A stretch of DNA of 64,000 bases from Phymatolithon calcareum. Taxonomy: Eukaryota; Rhodophyta; Florideophyceae; Hapalidiales. Below are positions 49,296 through 59,690 of this stretch, piece after piece. The translations under genes were made by a program, and so were the position numbers. A model generated the notes under the pieces. That model did not search any database, was not told where the DNA came from, and worked only from the letters and a program-made list of their open reading frames with translations. Each line of letters starts with the position of its first letter. Positions within the stretch are counted from its first letter, which is position 1. The stretch covers positions 2,232,001 through 2,296,000 of the forward strand of contig OZ345364.1 of NCBI GenBank assembly GCA_977006965.1, given 5' to 3'.

Positions 49296-50744
49296 ATTTC
49301 GCCAGCTGTTGAGAGAGCGCAGTATCTGATGTCTGGCAATGCACAACAGCACGTCGGAAAGAGAAGCATGGTCATATTAGGGCGGCAAGTTACAATTTCA
49401 AAGAGCGCTTCGCTTGAATTGTCTAAGCGCGGCCTATACCTTGGTAATCAGTGTTTCGTTGCTCTGAGCTAGTGTCCATAGCGAATAATAAGTGTCGACT
49501 CTTGTTTATAGTCTTACGCGACAAGACGAGGAGTACAAGTACTGATAATGTCAGCGATGGTTGGAACGCAGCTTAGAAATTCCTCATGATCGACCCGCTT
49601 TCCGCGTTTGCGCACTATGCGGCTTCATTTTCAAATTCCCCAACACTCCCAGGGTCTTCGTATGCCACAGATAATCTGTGGGTGTAGACGAGTAAGTGCT
49701 CAGAGTTCGAAGTACTCCCAATGTCGTGTTCCTTGAAAATTTGCCTGCCTTCAGTCAACTTAAATTGAAGCACAATTTCAAACATCATAATACTGGACAA
49801 GTGCAAGAAGGCCTGCACGATCGGGTCTTACTGTTTCAATACAAAATGTGCACACAGCAGAACTTGCTTCAGCCCAAATTAATCTAGTTGGCCGATATCT
49901 TGACCCATTCCAATGGGATTGCTCTTTTGTAAATCGCGCGCTAAGGCGCAGACCATTTGACATGGTCCACAAGGCCGGGGTTTAAAGAGCGATCAAAGCG
50001 AAACGAAGAAAAGTCTTCTTCAAGTTGGGTGGCATCATTTGCGTTCACTCTCTCATGGTGTGCATGCTGCACAACCGGACTGGAAAATGTCAGAGTGCTG
50101 GGTCCAGTGTTTGCATTCTTCGGATGTAGTCATAAAAGTGTGGAATTCTACGAGGGTTTTATTGGTGGCGCCCAATGAGATGGCGAATAGTGCCTGCAAT
50201 CATAATCAATAAGCAAGCGCCAAGAATAGCCAATCAGGGTCAACTCTCTGCGCGTTGCTGTACCACGTACAGTACAGTACTCTACGTGGTGAAGCGTGCT
50301 CTTCCCCGTTACGACAACATTCCACGACATGCAGAATTTTCATATGTGGCACGGGCTGAATTTCCATAAGGAAATTCAGAGACAAAAAGGTCAGCGACAT
50401 TCTGTTATAGCACAAGCAAAATTGGTGGAAAGAAAAGAGTCCGGTTGATGCCCAAGCTTGACATTAAATTAATTTCCACTAGCAAAAGTCGTAGTCTACG
50501 GCGAAAAAATCAATTGGGTGACAAACGTAGGACCTCTTACTGGAGCACATTGTAGACCAGAACCATTGCGAAGATCCTTGAATAAGATGATGACAAGGGC
50601 CCCACGGCTCCTTCCATCAGGGGCTTTTACAGTGCTATTGAGGAATTATTCCCTAGTAATTAATAATATTCGCCCCGTGCTTCTACCGCAGAATTACCAA
50701 GCTTGGTTCCCAGACACCAGACATTTGTGTCTTTGCTTATAACC
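49296..50744. other. Convergent intergenic region, no gene seen
   Basis: Space between GT copy 3 and the 3' end of the GT77-type gene. Short local palindrome CCACGTACAGTACAGTACTCTACGTGG (50260-50286). Nothing further is supported. Confidence 0.45.
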
Positions 50745-52643
50745 TCACCTCTTGCGATCGTCATCAAGATTCAGCGCTCGATGGACTCTGCTCGCATTAC
50801 AGCGACCATCTTTGTCCAGGAACCAATGCCCAAATTTCTGAGCGCGTCTCTTCTTTTTCGTGGTCCCCGTAATAAAGTTGTTATTGATCAGGACCGGTCG
50901 CTTAGACGCCTCGCTTGAATAACCACCAGAGTACCAGGTGCCACCGACGAAGAGATCCGCGTTCATGAGACCCAGAGCCACAGGATAGTCGCGCATGAAG
51001 TTCTGGTTATACAGAAGAAGATCACTGAGGGTATACTGATCATGCTCAACGAAAAAGACCTTCGACTCTGGGCTGGTCGCAACATGTTTGGAACCACAGC
51101 TCGCCTTGAATCGCAGATACACTTCGTCCCATAGACGGCGTGTGGGCAATACGGAGCGCAGAATAAGTGTGTTTCCTTGGACGTTGTACTGCGTGTCAAG
51201 TGTACCCACTATATCAGCACCTGCTGTGATTTCGCGCTCGATGAACTGCAAAGGGTCTTGCAGCCATGTCTGGTCAGTCTCAAAGAGAAAAACGTCAATG
51301 CCACGGAGCAACAAATCGCGAATTAGGCGTGTGCGCAGCAGCATGAGTTTCCAGTATGCTGGGCGGCCGTACAAGATCTTTGTCGTTCGCTTCGCGCCGG
51401 GCTCAGTAAACGCAGCGGAAAAGTCAACAGTAGTACCAACGTCCGCTGCGTCAAGTGCTTCGCGGACGGTTGTGTCCAGCGTCATCCAAACGATATTTTC
51501 AGGGAGATATCCGGCGGTCTGAACATTGCATATCCAATTTTGCGTGAGTTCGAGGAAAGCGGTGTCTACAACGGTTATTGAAACGCTGGAAACGCCTTTC
51601 AATACCACTTTTTGTAGCGCGGACAAGTACGTTTGCCCGCCAATGTCACTTGCTTCGTTCGGGGCGCTCCACACTGGCCCCAAATCGATGGGGACTGTAG
51701 GCTTTGACCGACCTCGACGCTTGACGACCCGCATAGAGTATTTTTCCGCCCAACGCGCGAACCATAGCTCCCATATCTCCTGGCGGTCAGCATAATTAGA
51801 GCCAACAAGTCCACCAATCCTAGACACGACATCTCGGTGCTTCCCGCGACCTTTCCAAAATCGAGGCGTCTCTGGAAACTCAGCGGAAATATGTGGCCAG
51901 ATGTTCCATTCCCCCCGTCGCATGCGAAAAAAGTCGACAAAACCTTGCCAAGGGTCCTCGCTATCATTGCGAAATGGAGAGAACAGACAAGTGCTATAGA
52001 CTGGCAAGATGGAAGGATTTGACGACCACGCTGAGTCAACCGTAGCCATATCCTCGCATCCTACGTCCGCGCCAACATATACACGCTCGCCACCGGAACG
52101 CATGTACTTTCCAACAGTCTTGTGTGCTTCGAAGACCCAAATCAGCATTTCCTTGGAAATTATTACACCCGGTCGCAGAAACACGTCGGTTCCAGAACCC
52201 AATGGAATGTCCGCCCATGTACCACCAGAGCGCAACGGTACTGCAGAAACATGGCATTGCATGCGACTTTTTGCCTCCAGAACGTTGGTGATGGACTTGA
52301 GCGGTGCAGTAAAATGCACACGCAAAAGGCATTCTTTTTCTCCAGGAGATAGTTCTGCCAAGGCGCCTATAAGCCGAGCGGCATCATCAGCACTGCTTGC
52401 TATGCCGTGGAAAGTGAGGGTTTCCGTGGTGGGAATCTCGAGGACCGTACGCGTGTGTGCGCAGAAAGAGAATTTAGAAGGCTCTCCACTGAGGTTTGAA
52501 AGCATGTGACAAGCGATTGCTATCCAAACAAGACCAAGCAGCGTGAGGCTGCGGTTTGTTCCCCGACGGAGCGCCGCTGTCCAGGTCCAGGTAATGCCCT
52601 GTGTTGGAGTCTTGAGCCTGAGGCAATTGCTAGAACATTTCAT
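50745..52643 (-). CDS. Two-domain glycosyltransferase, GT77-like C-terminus
   Basis: 632 aa from ATG 52643 with one N-terminal span (about 33-49, LTLLGLVWIAIACHML), so a probable Golgi type II protein. The C-terminal part (about 345-632) matches the nucleotide-diphospho-sugar transferase family (GT77): LRGIDVFLFETDQTWLQDP carries the acidic donor-binding motif, followed by GNTLILRS and a terminal HWFLDKDGRC. In plants GT77 members add arabinose, xylose or galactose in cell-wall polymers. The N-terminal 270 lumenal residues (for example GEWNIWPHISAEFPETPRFW and GGLVGSNYADRQEIWELWFA) form a second domain I cannot name. The 2.2-kb duplicated block ends 12 bases upstream of this start codon. Confidence 0.75.
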   Translation of the reverse strand: MKCSSNCLRLKTPTQGITWTWTAALRRGTNRSLTLLGLVWIAIACHMLSNLSGEPSKFSFCAHTRTVLEIPTTETLTFHGIASSADDAARLIGALAELSPGEKECLLRVHFTAPLKSITNVLEAKSRMQCHVSAVPLRSGGTWADIPLGSGTDVFLRPGVIISKEMLIWVFEAHKTVGKYMRSGGERVYVGADVGCEDMATVDSAWSSNPSILPVYSTCLFSPFRNDSEDPWQGFVDFFRMRRGEWNIWPHISAEFPETPRFWKGRGKHRDVVSRIGGLVGSNYADRQEIWELWFARWAEKYSMRVVKRRGRSKPTVPIDLGPVWSAPNEASDIGGQTYLSALQKVVLKGVSSVSITVVDTAFLELTQNWICNVQTAGYLPENIVWMTLDTTVREALDAADVGTTVDFSAAFTEPGAKRTTKILYGRPAYWKLMLLRTRLIRDLLLRGIDVFLFETDQTWLQDPLQFIEREITAGADIVGTLDTQYNVQGNTLILRSVLPTRRLWDEVYLRFKASCGSKHVATSPESKVFFVEHDQYTLSDLLLYNQNFMRDYPVALGLMNADLFVGGTWYSGGYSSEASKRPVLINNNFITGTTKKKRRAQKFGHWFLDKDGRCNASRVHRALNLDDDRKR

Positions 52644-53170
52644 TCTTGCGCGGGAAAAACGAAAAATAAGAGGAATAACGCACACACCCTCGTCCGCTCT
52701 TTTCCGAAATCACAGAACTAAGGATCCTCGTCTTTAATATTGCTTTTGCGGTAACGTGATGGGTGCATCGAAGCCTACATGAAGTGCTAAAGGACTTGCC
52801 TTCCAGCTGCTCGATTATGATGCACAAATTCCGCCATCGTATCATCGTCAGTGAAGAAAATACATATTCGGTGCCTGCGTTCCAGCAAGTCCAAAATGTT
52901 TTTAGTTTGTCTTTTCAGTTTGAGCCCAAAAATCTTTCTGTTTCTCTATTCCCTTTTTTCCAAGAAACATTAATCACACGTTCAGGCACCCTAGAGTACT
53001 TTTTCATTGTTCAGAAGTTTTAGTATCTTCATGAGGATACCTCGCTCAGATCCCCTCCCGGTAAGCACGTACCCTTTCGGTGCATTGCTGCCGAGAGATA
53101 TCCAGTCCAGGACAGTTTAGGATCAGATGTTGTCATGTTTCTTTTCCACCATGTGGGAACAATTGATCTT

Positions 53171-53484
53171 ATAGCAGTTTTGTTTGTTTGTTTATTGCAG
53201 GTTATTCGAATTACACAAAGTGTACATTATTCAACATCTAAGGGTCCTCTAAATGTTCCTGATATGGATCCATTCCTGGTACTCGCGTATCTGCTTCGCG
53301 CTAGCACTGCTGCACACCACTCCACGGCGACATCCGTGTTCCCTTTGCGGAACGTTAATTCTTTTCTTGCTTGTGACAGGACTCGAACCGGCGACCTCAA
53401 CATTCCTGCCTGTATCATACCGAAGTATGCGCACAGGTGCGCGGAGGCAGTTTTACCACTATACCACAGGTGGATAGCAGTTTT
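53171..53484 (-). mobile_element. tRNA-derived SINE, copy 2, with 11-bp target duplications
   Basis: The SINE (53182-53473) is flanked by ATAGCAGTTTT at 53171-53181 and 53474-53484. Minus strand: head GTGGTATAGTGGTAAAACTG, B box CGGTTCGAGTCCTG, body, and the tail CAATAAACAAACAAACAAA. It is the same family as 15817-16092 but an independent insertion, since its target duplication differs. Confidence 0.92.
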
Positions 53485-54277
53485 CAGTCTTCCGTGTGCC
53501 CATTGTGCAATATCGAGGAGCACTTCGTTACGAGCTGACGAGGTGCACATTAATAAAAGGCGAATTGGTTTGCCATCGATTGTGGATACGTCAAGCAGCT
53601 GGGTCCTATTTTCGTCAAGTAGAAGAGGAGAGGGTGTCACATAAAAAGAACTCGGCTTTAAAACGTCTGACACTTGTGCTTCGAGCTACTATTTGTGCAG
53701 AAGATGAACCAGGTGCACGCACGCTGTCTTTTCAGCTCCTCTTAAATAGATATTTGTCAAGATTTTATAGAAGTTTATTAGATTTAGCAAGCACGGTATT
53801 TTGATTTATGAACAAAATGCTATTTTTAGAATCGCAAAGAACAATTTTCTCTTGTAATTTTATCACCCTCATTCGTGAAACATAGTACGGCATAGGCATC
53901 AGTTTCTTGGCGACTTTGAACCCTGCTATCAATCAGCCAACGTCCTTTCTAGTAAACTTGAGGAGTCACTACAAATTTCCTAAAGTCGGTCGCGGGCAAC
54001 AGTTTGAGACATAAGTTACATATTCACACCTGTTCTTGTTTATCGAGCTCTCTTGTTTGCTCATCCGATTAGAAATCCGCCTCATTTTGCACTCATTTGT
54101 CTTGTAACTCATGTATCTACTGTATAATCTTCATTTTTAACTAGCAGTCTATTTTTCTTTCTAAGAGAGTCAAGAATATTACCGAGGACTGTATATCTTG
54201 GCTTTGCGGTAAATACCATAGAACAGTTCAGAATTCTAAAAGTCCACTTTCCGCGGAGGTTGACGAAAAGTAAAATT
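53485..54277. other. Inside copy A: 3' flank of membrane pseudogene
   Basis: No separate gene is supported. Frames such as 53496-53804 run into the SINE and show no domain. Confidence 0.4.
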
Positions 54278-55200
54278 TTACTGACAAAAATAAAAGTCGG
54301 AATTAAATATGGAGAAGTAGGTTCTTAAGCACCTTGTGAATCGTAGATTTCCAGATAGGTTCCGGCTGGATGACTCTCTCTCGCAAATGGCACAAACCAA
54401 AAGAAAGGAGAACACACCGGCAACTGTGGTTCCGTAATTTCCATAGTGCCAAATATGGTTCGCTTGGAATGTTATTTCGAAAATAGTGGCAAAGTAGTAA
54501 ACAGGTTTCCATGTGGTGTCCTTAACGAGGAACAGTGCCCGAAAACGAAGCCAATCAAGTACGCGCAACGAGGAAAAAGAAATATGTGTCGCAACATAAG
54601 AAAATCCCCATGCACTTGGCCGTAGAATTAGCGCTGTCGTCGAGGTGACGAGGTCAACCCAAACCCCTCAGTTTTTTGTCCATGGGGGTACATACCATAG
54701 AGCACGTCCATGTGCGCATATCAAAAATGCCATAGATACTGCAATGATATGCTGTGTAGGACGTTTCAGCCATGTCATACTTGAGGAAGTTAAACCATCA
54801 TCAGTCGGGAAAGGACCGGTGTCGAACAATACGTCAAGCAACCCTAGGGAGTATCCGGTGAGACCATTGGATAAGGTCCACAAAAGTGGTAGAGAAATGC
54901 TGAACAGAAGGAAACTTAACAGTATCAAATTGAAGCTCGGTTTCGTCGCAACGTTGAAGAGCTCATTGCCGTCTTCAGTGTGTACTTCGTTTCGACGATT
55001 CATGTTGACGAGCTTTAACAGGATGTGGACCAAACTTGATTCCGCACGGATATTTGGTAATCAACACACTTTTTTTGGAGGTTTAGCATGTCCAACTAGA
55101 TATGGATTAGCCTCGAGGGGACTAGAGGTGTGTGTGCCAGCATCGCATGCTCCAATAATCAAGCCCGAGCATTGCGAAAGTCGGCAGCGGTTAGTCCGTA
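54278..55200 (-). pseudogene. Multi-span membrane protein of unknown family, copy A
   Basis: One minus frame runs from about 55200 to a stop at 54278, interrupted only by TGA at 55063-55061 and TGA at 54670-54668. The second TGA is TGG in copy B. At least four hydrophobic segments are visible: LILLSFLLFSISLPLLW, HIIAVSMAFLICA, DLVTSTTALILRPSAWGF and TTVAGVFSFLLVCAICE. The first part reads SGLIIGACDAGTHTSSPLEA. No family is recognised. Both stops fit TGG to TGA changes, so this copy is inactivated unless the stops are recoded. Further exons may lie upstream (for example the frame at 55599-55393). Confidence 0.6.
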
Positions 55201-56596
55201 TGCGATTCTAAACATATTCTGGAGTTAACCAATTTGCTGTTTCCGTTGAACTAAAATTTACAGAAATTTCAGTTACAGTCAACCTTGCAGAAAGAGAGTG
55301 GACCTCGGTCAGAGCAAAGAATGGCAAGGGCCCTTTTATAAATGGGGGACAGTCCTGGTGAAACCCACGCTGCTTGGGACTCTCGTTAATTGTTAGGCAC
55401 TAGCCCGTGCGAATGAAGTGCCTGGTTTCTGACGACCACAGAATTGAATTCCACAGTAGTCTTGAACGACAGCAACTGTCCACTTCCCCTCTACCTCGAG
55501 CTGAATGAAGTACGACCGGTAAGAGTCAACCCTTGAGTGCACACAAGTCCCTGAAAACGTTCGGGCAATTTGGTGCCCGCATGTGTCGTCGCGAAGCATT
55601 GTACCTCACTATTTCCGGTGGCAGAGTTCAAATTGCAACTGCAAGGCTCCGGGCCTGCCGATGTAGCTGAGAAACGATGTTACGTCATGTGCATTAACGA
55701 GAGGGTTACCTTACGTATTGAGCACGCAATATAGGACTAGAGAAGGCCCTGAAGAAAGCGGTCGGCTTTGATTTCAGCTGTTTGCAACGACCCCGGTGAG
55801 GCATAATTCTGGGGGAGCTCCTGCACTAAGCCAAGAGCTTCATACCGTCCTCTTAGTATGTTGCGAACATATACCGCGGGTCATAGATGGAAGGAAAATG
55901 TCGGTTCTCTGACACTCCAGCAGTACAGTAGCTCAATTGCGGTGCGCAGGTAGAGTTCGATGTGGACGACCCCGAGAAGCGAGGCACCGTTGTCTTATCT
56001 ATGTATCAACTCGTTCAGTGTTTCAGGTCTCGTCGGCATCTGGCTGTGAGGTAGTTAATTTCTCAGCTGTTCCTTCCGCGTTTCCTTGACTGACATCATA
56101 CATGATCTATGTCTCGCAAGCTCTTTGGTTCCTCCTGCCAGCAGAACGTATGCGTCAGAAAGGCGATTACCAAGCTGATGAAGTCGAACCCCTTGTTGAA
56201 TGGCCAAAAAGATGAGAGCAGAACGTTGCAGAAATAGACCGGGAAAGTGTGAGCGCAGAATGCAGAGAGGTACGTAGATACAGGCCGTTGGTATCCTCTC
56301 TGCACTATTGGTCTCGCAACAACGACTGCGAGGTTGCATCTATATAGAAGCATGTTAGCCTCGTGATATTGTATGGGTTTTGCATTTTGCAGTGCATCTA
56401 CGCACAGTCTGACCGGAATGAGCCGCAGTAGTGGATAACGAAAGGAAGAAATAGTATACAGAACAAAGTATAGTGCACGACAAGGGTAGCAATATTGTTT
56501 TACAAAATTTGCAAGACTTCGACACGAATAAGTCGGTCTTGTTCAGTTCAGTTCATTTAAATAGCCTGCTAACAGTTAGTGCGTTGCTCGAAAAGC
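55201..56596. other. Intergenic with two weak minus-strand frames
   Basis: A 68-codon minus frame (55599-55393, starts MLRDDTCGHQIARTF) and an 85-codon hydrophobic minus frame (56353-56096) have protein-like composition and might be exons of the membrane gene. No splice evidence was found, so I do not call them genes. Confidence 0.35.
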
Positions 56597-56956
56597 TTAC
56601 TTGCGGCAACAGCAGCAGCAGCAAATGCAAAGGATGAGCAGAACGACAACAACGACAGCTGCGACTGCAATAACGATGATGATACCGCGACTGAGGCCGG
56701 TTTTCTTAGACGCTTTGTCAACGGCTCTGTCTATTGTGCTCCCTGCCTTGTTGGTCTCCTTCTTAATCTCACCGCCGAGGCTTGACTCCTGGCGGCTGAC
56801 TGTCAAAAGAGCGCCCTCTGAGATGGTGAGCGGGCCGCTGAGCTCAGCGGCGGCCGTCGATTCTCGCTTGCGGAGCCCGGACGCCACTGGTGCGGCGTGC
56901 GAGATGCAGTAGAAAAGGGCGATGAAGGTCAGGAGGACGGTAGCGCGGAAAGTCAT
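56597..56956 (-). CDS. Small secreted/membrane protein with polycysteine tail, copy 1
   Basis: 119 aa. It has a signal peptide (residues 1-22, MTFRATVLLTFIALFYCISHAAP) then a dibasic LRKR (28-31). A conserved block LTISEGALLTVSRQE follows, then a Lys/Thr-rich linker and KKTGLSRG (84-91). One membrane span (91-109) leads into C, I and six cysteines, ending RK. The topology suggests an N-terminal ectodomain and a very short cytosolic tail whose cysteines could be palmitoylated or bind metal. The same plan is repeated in the divergent gene at 57974. No known family is recognised. Confidence 0.8.
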   Translation of the reverse strand: MTFRATVLLTFIALFYCISHAAPVASGLRKRESTAAAELSGPLTISEGALLTVSRQESSLGGEIKKETNKAGSTIDRAVDKASKKTGLSRGIIIVIAVAAVVVVVLLILCICCCCCCRK

Positions 56957-57973
56957 GACGGTTGTTCGGAGGGGAAAGACTTGAGTGTGGATGTTGGTGA
57001 AGGCTCGATGAGTTGGTGTGGGGAATACTGAGGATTGAGGTCGGGTTTTGTACTCAAGTGCTCAGATGGCTCGGCGAGCGTATAAGTTAAATATGCGCTT
57101 GCTGTGTCAAATTGTTTGCATGGTCACCGTTTTCTCCGCTACATTGCGGTCCTTACTGTATGGTGGTGTCGGATATGTGACATCAATCTCGTGTATTCCT
57201 CAACATTTTTGCTGATGCACGGCAGTGTTATGCTGATTTCATGATATTTGTTTCCTGCCCGGTGTGTCATCACAACGTAGTAAACACACTTTCTCATGTC
57301 GACGTCAATAATGCACCGAGGTGCGCTTAGGCTGTTGTCGCTGTTACCCTATGTCATAATGATAGTATCTCTGAATTTGGGAGCTGTATTTATTTTGGTG
57401 TTCCGCATCATATGCTCCGTCCTCCACGTCGTCCAATTGTGCATGTCCATGTGGAGGCAGGTGCCACGTCCGCACGCCAGCAATGCGAGCTTGCTGGTAC
57501 ATTGCTGAATCATTACACTACAGTTGCATGATCGAAACGGGTGAATTTATCCATGTAGTATACAGTATTTCGAAAATCATTATGAAACGATACGATCTTA
57601 TCGGACGGTTTCGAGATTACAGTTGCCGGCTGGCCGCCCTCGATGATGTTGTGAATTGCCTCCGCCAGCCCGCGTGCGCAGGACGAGCAACACATTCCCC
57701 TGCTGTTGAGCACGCAACGGCAGGGGAATGCGTTTCCACCTTTGAAGACGTTGCAAGTAACGATTATGATCATCCTTTTCTGTTCTTTCAAATTCTTAAC
57801 CCATTCTTCATCACCCCTCCAACAATGCGTTCAGTGGGCACCAGTTCCGCGTCGTACAAAACGAACCCTGCCACCATCGTCCTCCGACCCATCCAATATC
57901 ACCATTCCCGCCTCCTCCACATCTTCCAATTTTCACGCCGGAAATCCCGCGCTATCCCACACATTCCTTTGTC
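56957..57973. promoter_or_regulatory. Shared upstream region of the polycysteine gene pair
   Basis: 1017 bases lie between the two divergent start codons. Only short frames occur inside. AATGCGTT...CAACGG-type short repeats are present (the inverted CCCCTGCTGTTG / CAACGGCAGGGG pair near 57697-57728). I could not identify specific factor sites. The role as a bidirectional promoter is inferred from layout. Confidence 0.35.
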
Positions 57974-58357
57974 ATGTCACTCCGCATTTCCACAATCATC
58001 GCGCTCGCGCTTCTATTCGTCGTCACTACCGATGCCGCCCCGCTCAATCCGACGCAACTGCGACGGGACATTGACTCTCCGCTAGCTCTCCCGCTGGCCA
58101 GTCGCGCGCTCATCATCTCCAGGGACGCCCTCTTGATCGCGGAACGTCAAGGCCCAGCAACAGCCGAAACCCCAGCAACAACTCCGGAGAAGAAGGGTTT
58201 TGTCGAGAAGGGAAAGGAAGAGCTTAACAAGGGAATCAACAAAGTGAAGAAGGCAACTGGGCTCAGCCGTGGACTTATTATTGGTATTTCAGTCGCCGCT
58301 TCCCTCCTCCTCATCATGATTCTGCTCTGCTGCTGTTGTTGCTGCTGCTGCAAATAA
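57974..58357 (+). CDS. Small secreted/membrane protein with polycysteine tail, copy 2
   Basis: 127 aa. Signal peptide 1-22 (STIIALALLFVVTTDAAP), then LRRDI at 29-33. The block LIISRDALLIAERQG matches copy 1, followed by a Pro/Thr stretch, a Lys-rich helix and KKATGLSRG (92-100). One span (100-118) follows, then eight consecutive cysteines and a final Lys. Identity to copy 1 is concentrated in the signal peptide end (AAP), the L.IS..ALL...RQ block, TGLSRG and the Cys tail, which are the likely functional parts. It lies opposite copy 1 in orientation. Function is unknown. Confidence 0.82.
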   Translation: MSLRISTIIALALLFVVTTDAAPLNPTQLRRDIDSPLALPLASRALIISRDALLIAERQGPATAETPATTPEKKGFVEKGKEELNKGINKVKKATGLSRGLIIGISVAASLLLIMILLCCCCCCCCK

Positions 58358-59315
58358 GCTCTGAATTCTCGCTACATGCAGGAATGATTTACGAAACGGA
58401 AAATGAAATGCATTGTGGCACTCTGTACCTTTCTATAGGGCCGTCCTCACTGTCCCCCGCTGCAACTCCAGTGCCAAAAGCTGCCGTGAGCATCTCTTTC
58501 GCTTTCGCTCTCTGTTCGCCAGGCGTCCTCATGTATTTTTTGTAAAACTTTTACTAATTTTGTCACGTGCTTCCCCCCCCCCCACTGGAGCAAACGCACA
58601 TCTGACTTTCGAATCGAAGGTTTACAATCACGTGTTCGAGCACATATTACATGTTTTGCGTAGTTGAGAGTGAACCCAGTGTCTTTTGAAGGCGGAAGTC
58701 CATCAGAAAGAAGAAGGGAGAATCGGAACATCGATAACAGCTAGGTCTCTCTGAGGCAAGGCCCTCATCGTTCGCGCGGCAAAAGTTACGAAACAATCCA
58801 GCTGAACGGATTGACGGCATCCAGTTCTGATACACGACGAAAACGTTTCTCTTCTAAATATCCCCCTCCTCGAGCGGGGAAGTAGAGCATCTCTTCATCC
58901 CCACCCATCATCAGTCATTGCAGGCCTGTCGACTGGGGGGCGTCGAAATCCGTATGGCATTGAGGTACCTGTTGGTACCTGCCCGAGAAACAAAGCTTGA
59001 GAAAAGCTTACAGAGCTTTGTCACGTAGAAATTCTCAATGCACAAGATACCATAGCGATGACAAAGTCGTGCGGAATCCGCATGATTCTTCTATTGTCAT
59101 TCGAGAAGGGTTTCTCGAGCTCTCTAGCGCGTGCGACAGGGGCGCAATGGAATACATGTGCGGATAAAGTGAAAACTTCTTGTGCAGTTGCCACTAGAGC
59201 AGACTATTAAAAGCAACTTCCATAGTAGAATATGCAATCACCCGGTTTTAAAGGCGTGCTGGGCCGATTATGCCCCGAAAAGCTCCAGTAGGGAACTAAA
59301 ATGGCCCGAAATGTC
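58358..59315. other. Intergenic, no gene seen
   Basis: Contains a 10-base C run (about 58573-58582) and short local palindromes (GGTACCTGTTGGTACC near 58965-58980; AAGCTTGAGAAAAGCTT near 58993-59009). No coding signal. Confidence 0.45.
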
Positions 59316-59478
59316 AAAAGTGATCAACTTATTCCCCAGCATCATGCTGGGGAATAATTTGATCACTTTTTAACCCGGCGGGTGACATATCCCATGTGTC
59401 CCGCCGGAGAAAAACGGCCAAATTATTCCCCAAAATTTCATTCCCGCGGGGTGACATATCCCATGTCACCCCGCGGGA
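59316..59478. repeat. Cluster of three strong hairpins
   Basis: Hairpin 1 (59316-59370) has 27-base arms with one mismatch around ATTCCCCAGCATCATGCTGG. Hairpin 2 (59375-59407) is CCGGCGGG...CCCGCCGG. Hairpin 3 (59442-59478) has perfect 16-base arms TCCCGCGGGGTGACAT / ATGTCACCCCGCGGGA. Hairpins 2 and 3 share the inner GGGTGACATATCCCATGT, and ATTATTCCCCA recurs beside both, so the units are related. Confidence 0.92.
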
Positions 59479-59537
59479 CGAAACGAAAAGGGAAAGTCTA
59501 CTACCTCAAAACAGGGTTGATAAGCCTGTTATCACAT

Positions 59538-59690
59538 GAAACTTTCGGGACCGGCCATGATTCGAAACTACTCGGTAGTCCTGCGGGCGTGATTTCGGTC
59601 TCTCGGGGCCCCCGCGAGCCCCTCGAGACCAAAATCACGCCCTTGTGACGTCCCTCGTGATTCCTCATCATGGCCGGTTCCTTAAGTTTC
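59538..59690. repeat. Nested inverted repeat
   Basis: The outer arms GGGACCGGCCATGA (59547-59560) and TCATGGCCGGTTCC (59667-59680) are extended by GAAACTT / AAGTTTC. They enclose an inner hairpin at 59585-59642 (GGGCGTGATTTCGGTCTC against GAGACCAAAATCACGCCC). No transposase was seen. It may be part of the same element as the hairpins at 59316-59478. Confidence 0.85.

Larger units (their letters stand above)
52655..54846. repeat. Segmental duplication, copy A (2.2 kb)
   Basis: It matches 60750-62946 at very high identity over its whole length. Copy A contains the sequence just upstream of the GT77-type gene, a SINE (53182-53473) and the 3' two-thirds of a membrane-protein gene. The outer boundaries fall at GCGG (4-base microhomology, 52650-52653) and ACCCTA (54841-54846). 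Copy A looks like the parent because the membrane gene continues beyond its boundary here but not in copy B. Confidence 0.93.

Noticed and set aside
53380-53460. A functional tRNA gene on the minus strand with a GGTTCGAGTCC box
   Set aside because: It is the head of the SINE: target duplications lie outside it, the anticodon arm does not fold convincingly, and body and tail follow.
53249-53673. Several 60-150-codon frames on both strands around 53.3 and 61.4 kb that look conserved between two places
   Set aside because: The conservation is explained by the shared SINE and the segmental duplication, not by protein coding.
58573-58582. Run of ten C bases as a regulatory element
   Set aside because: A single homopolymer without context is uninformative and prone to sequencing error.
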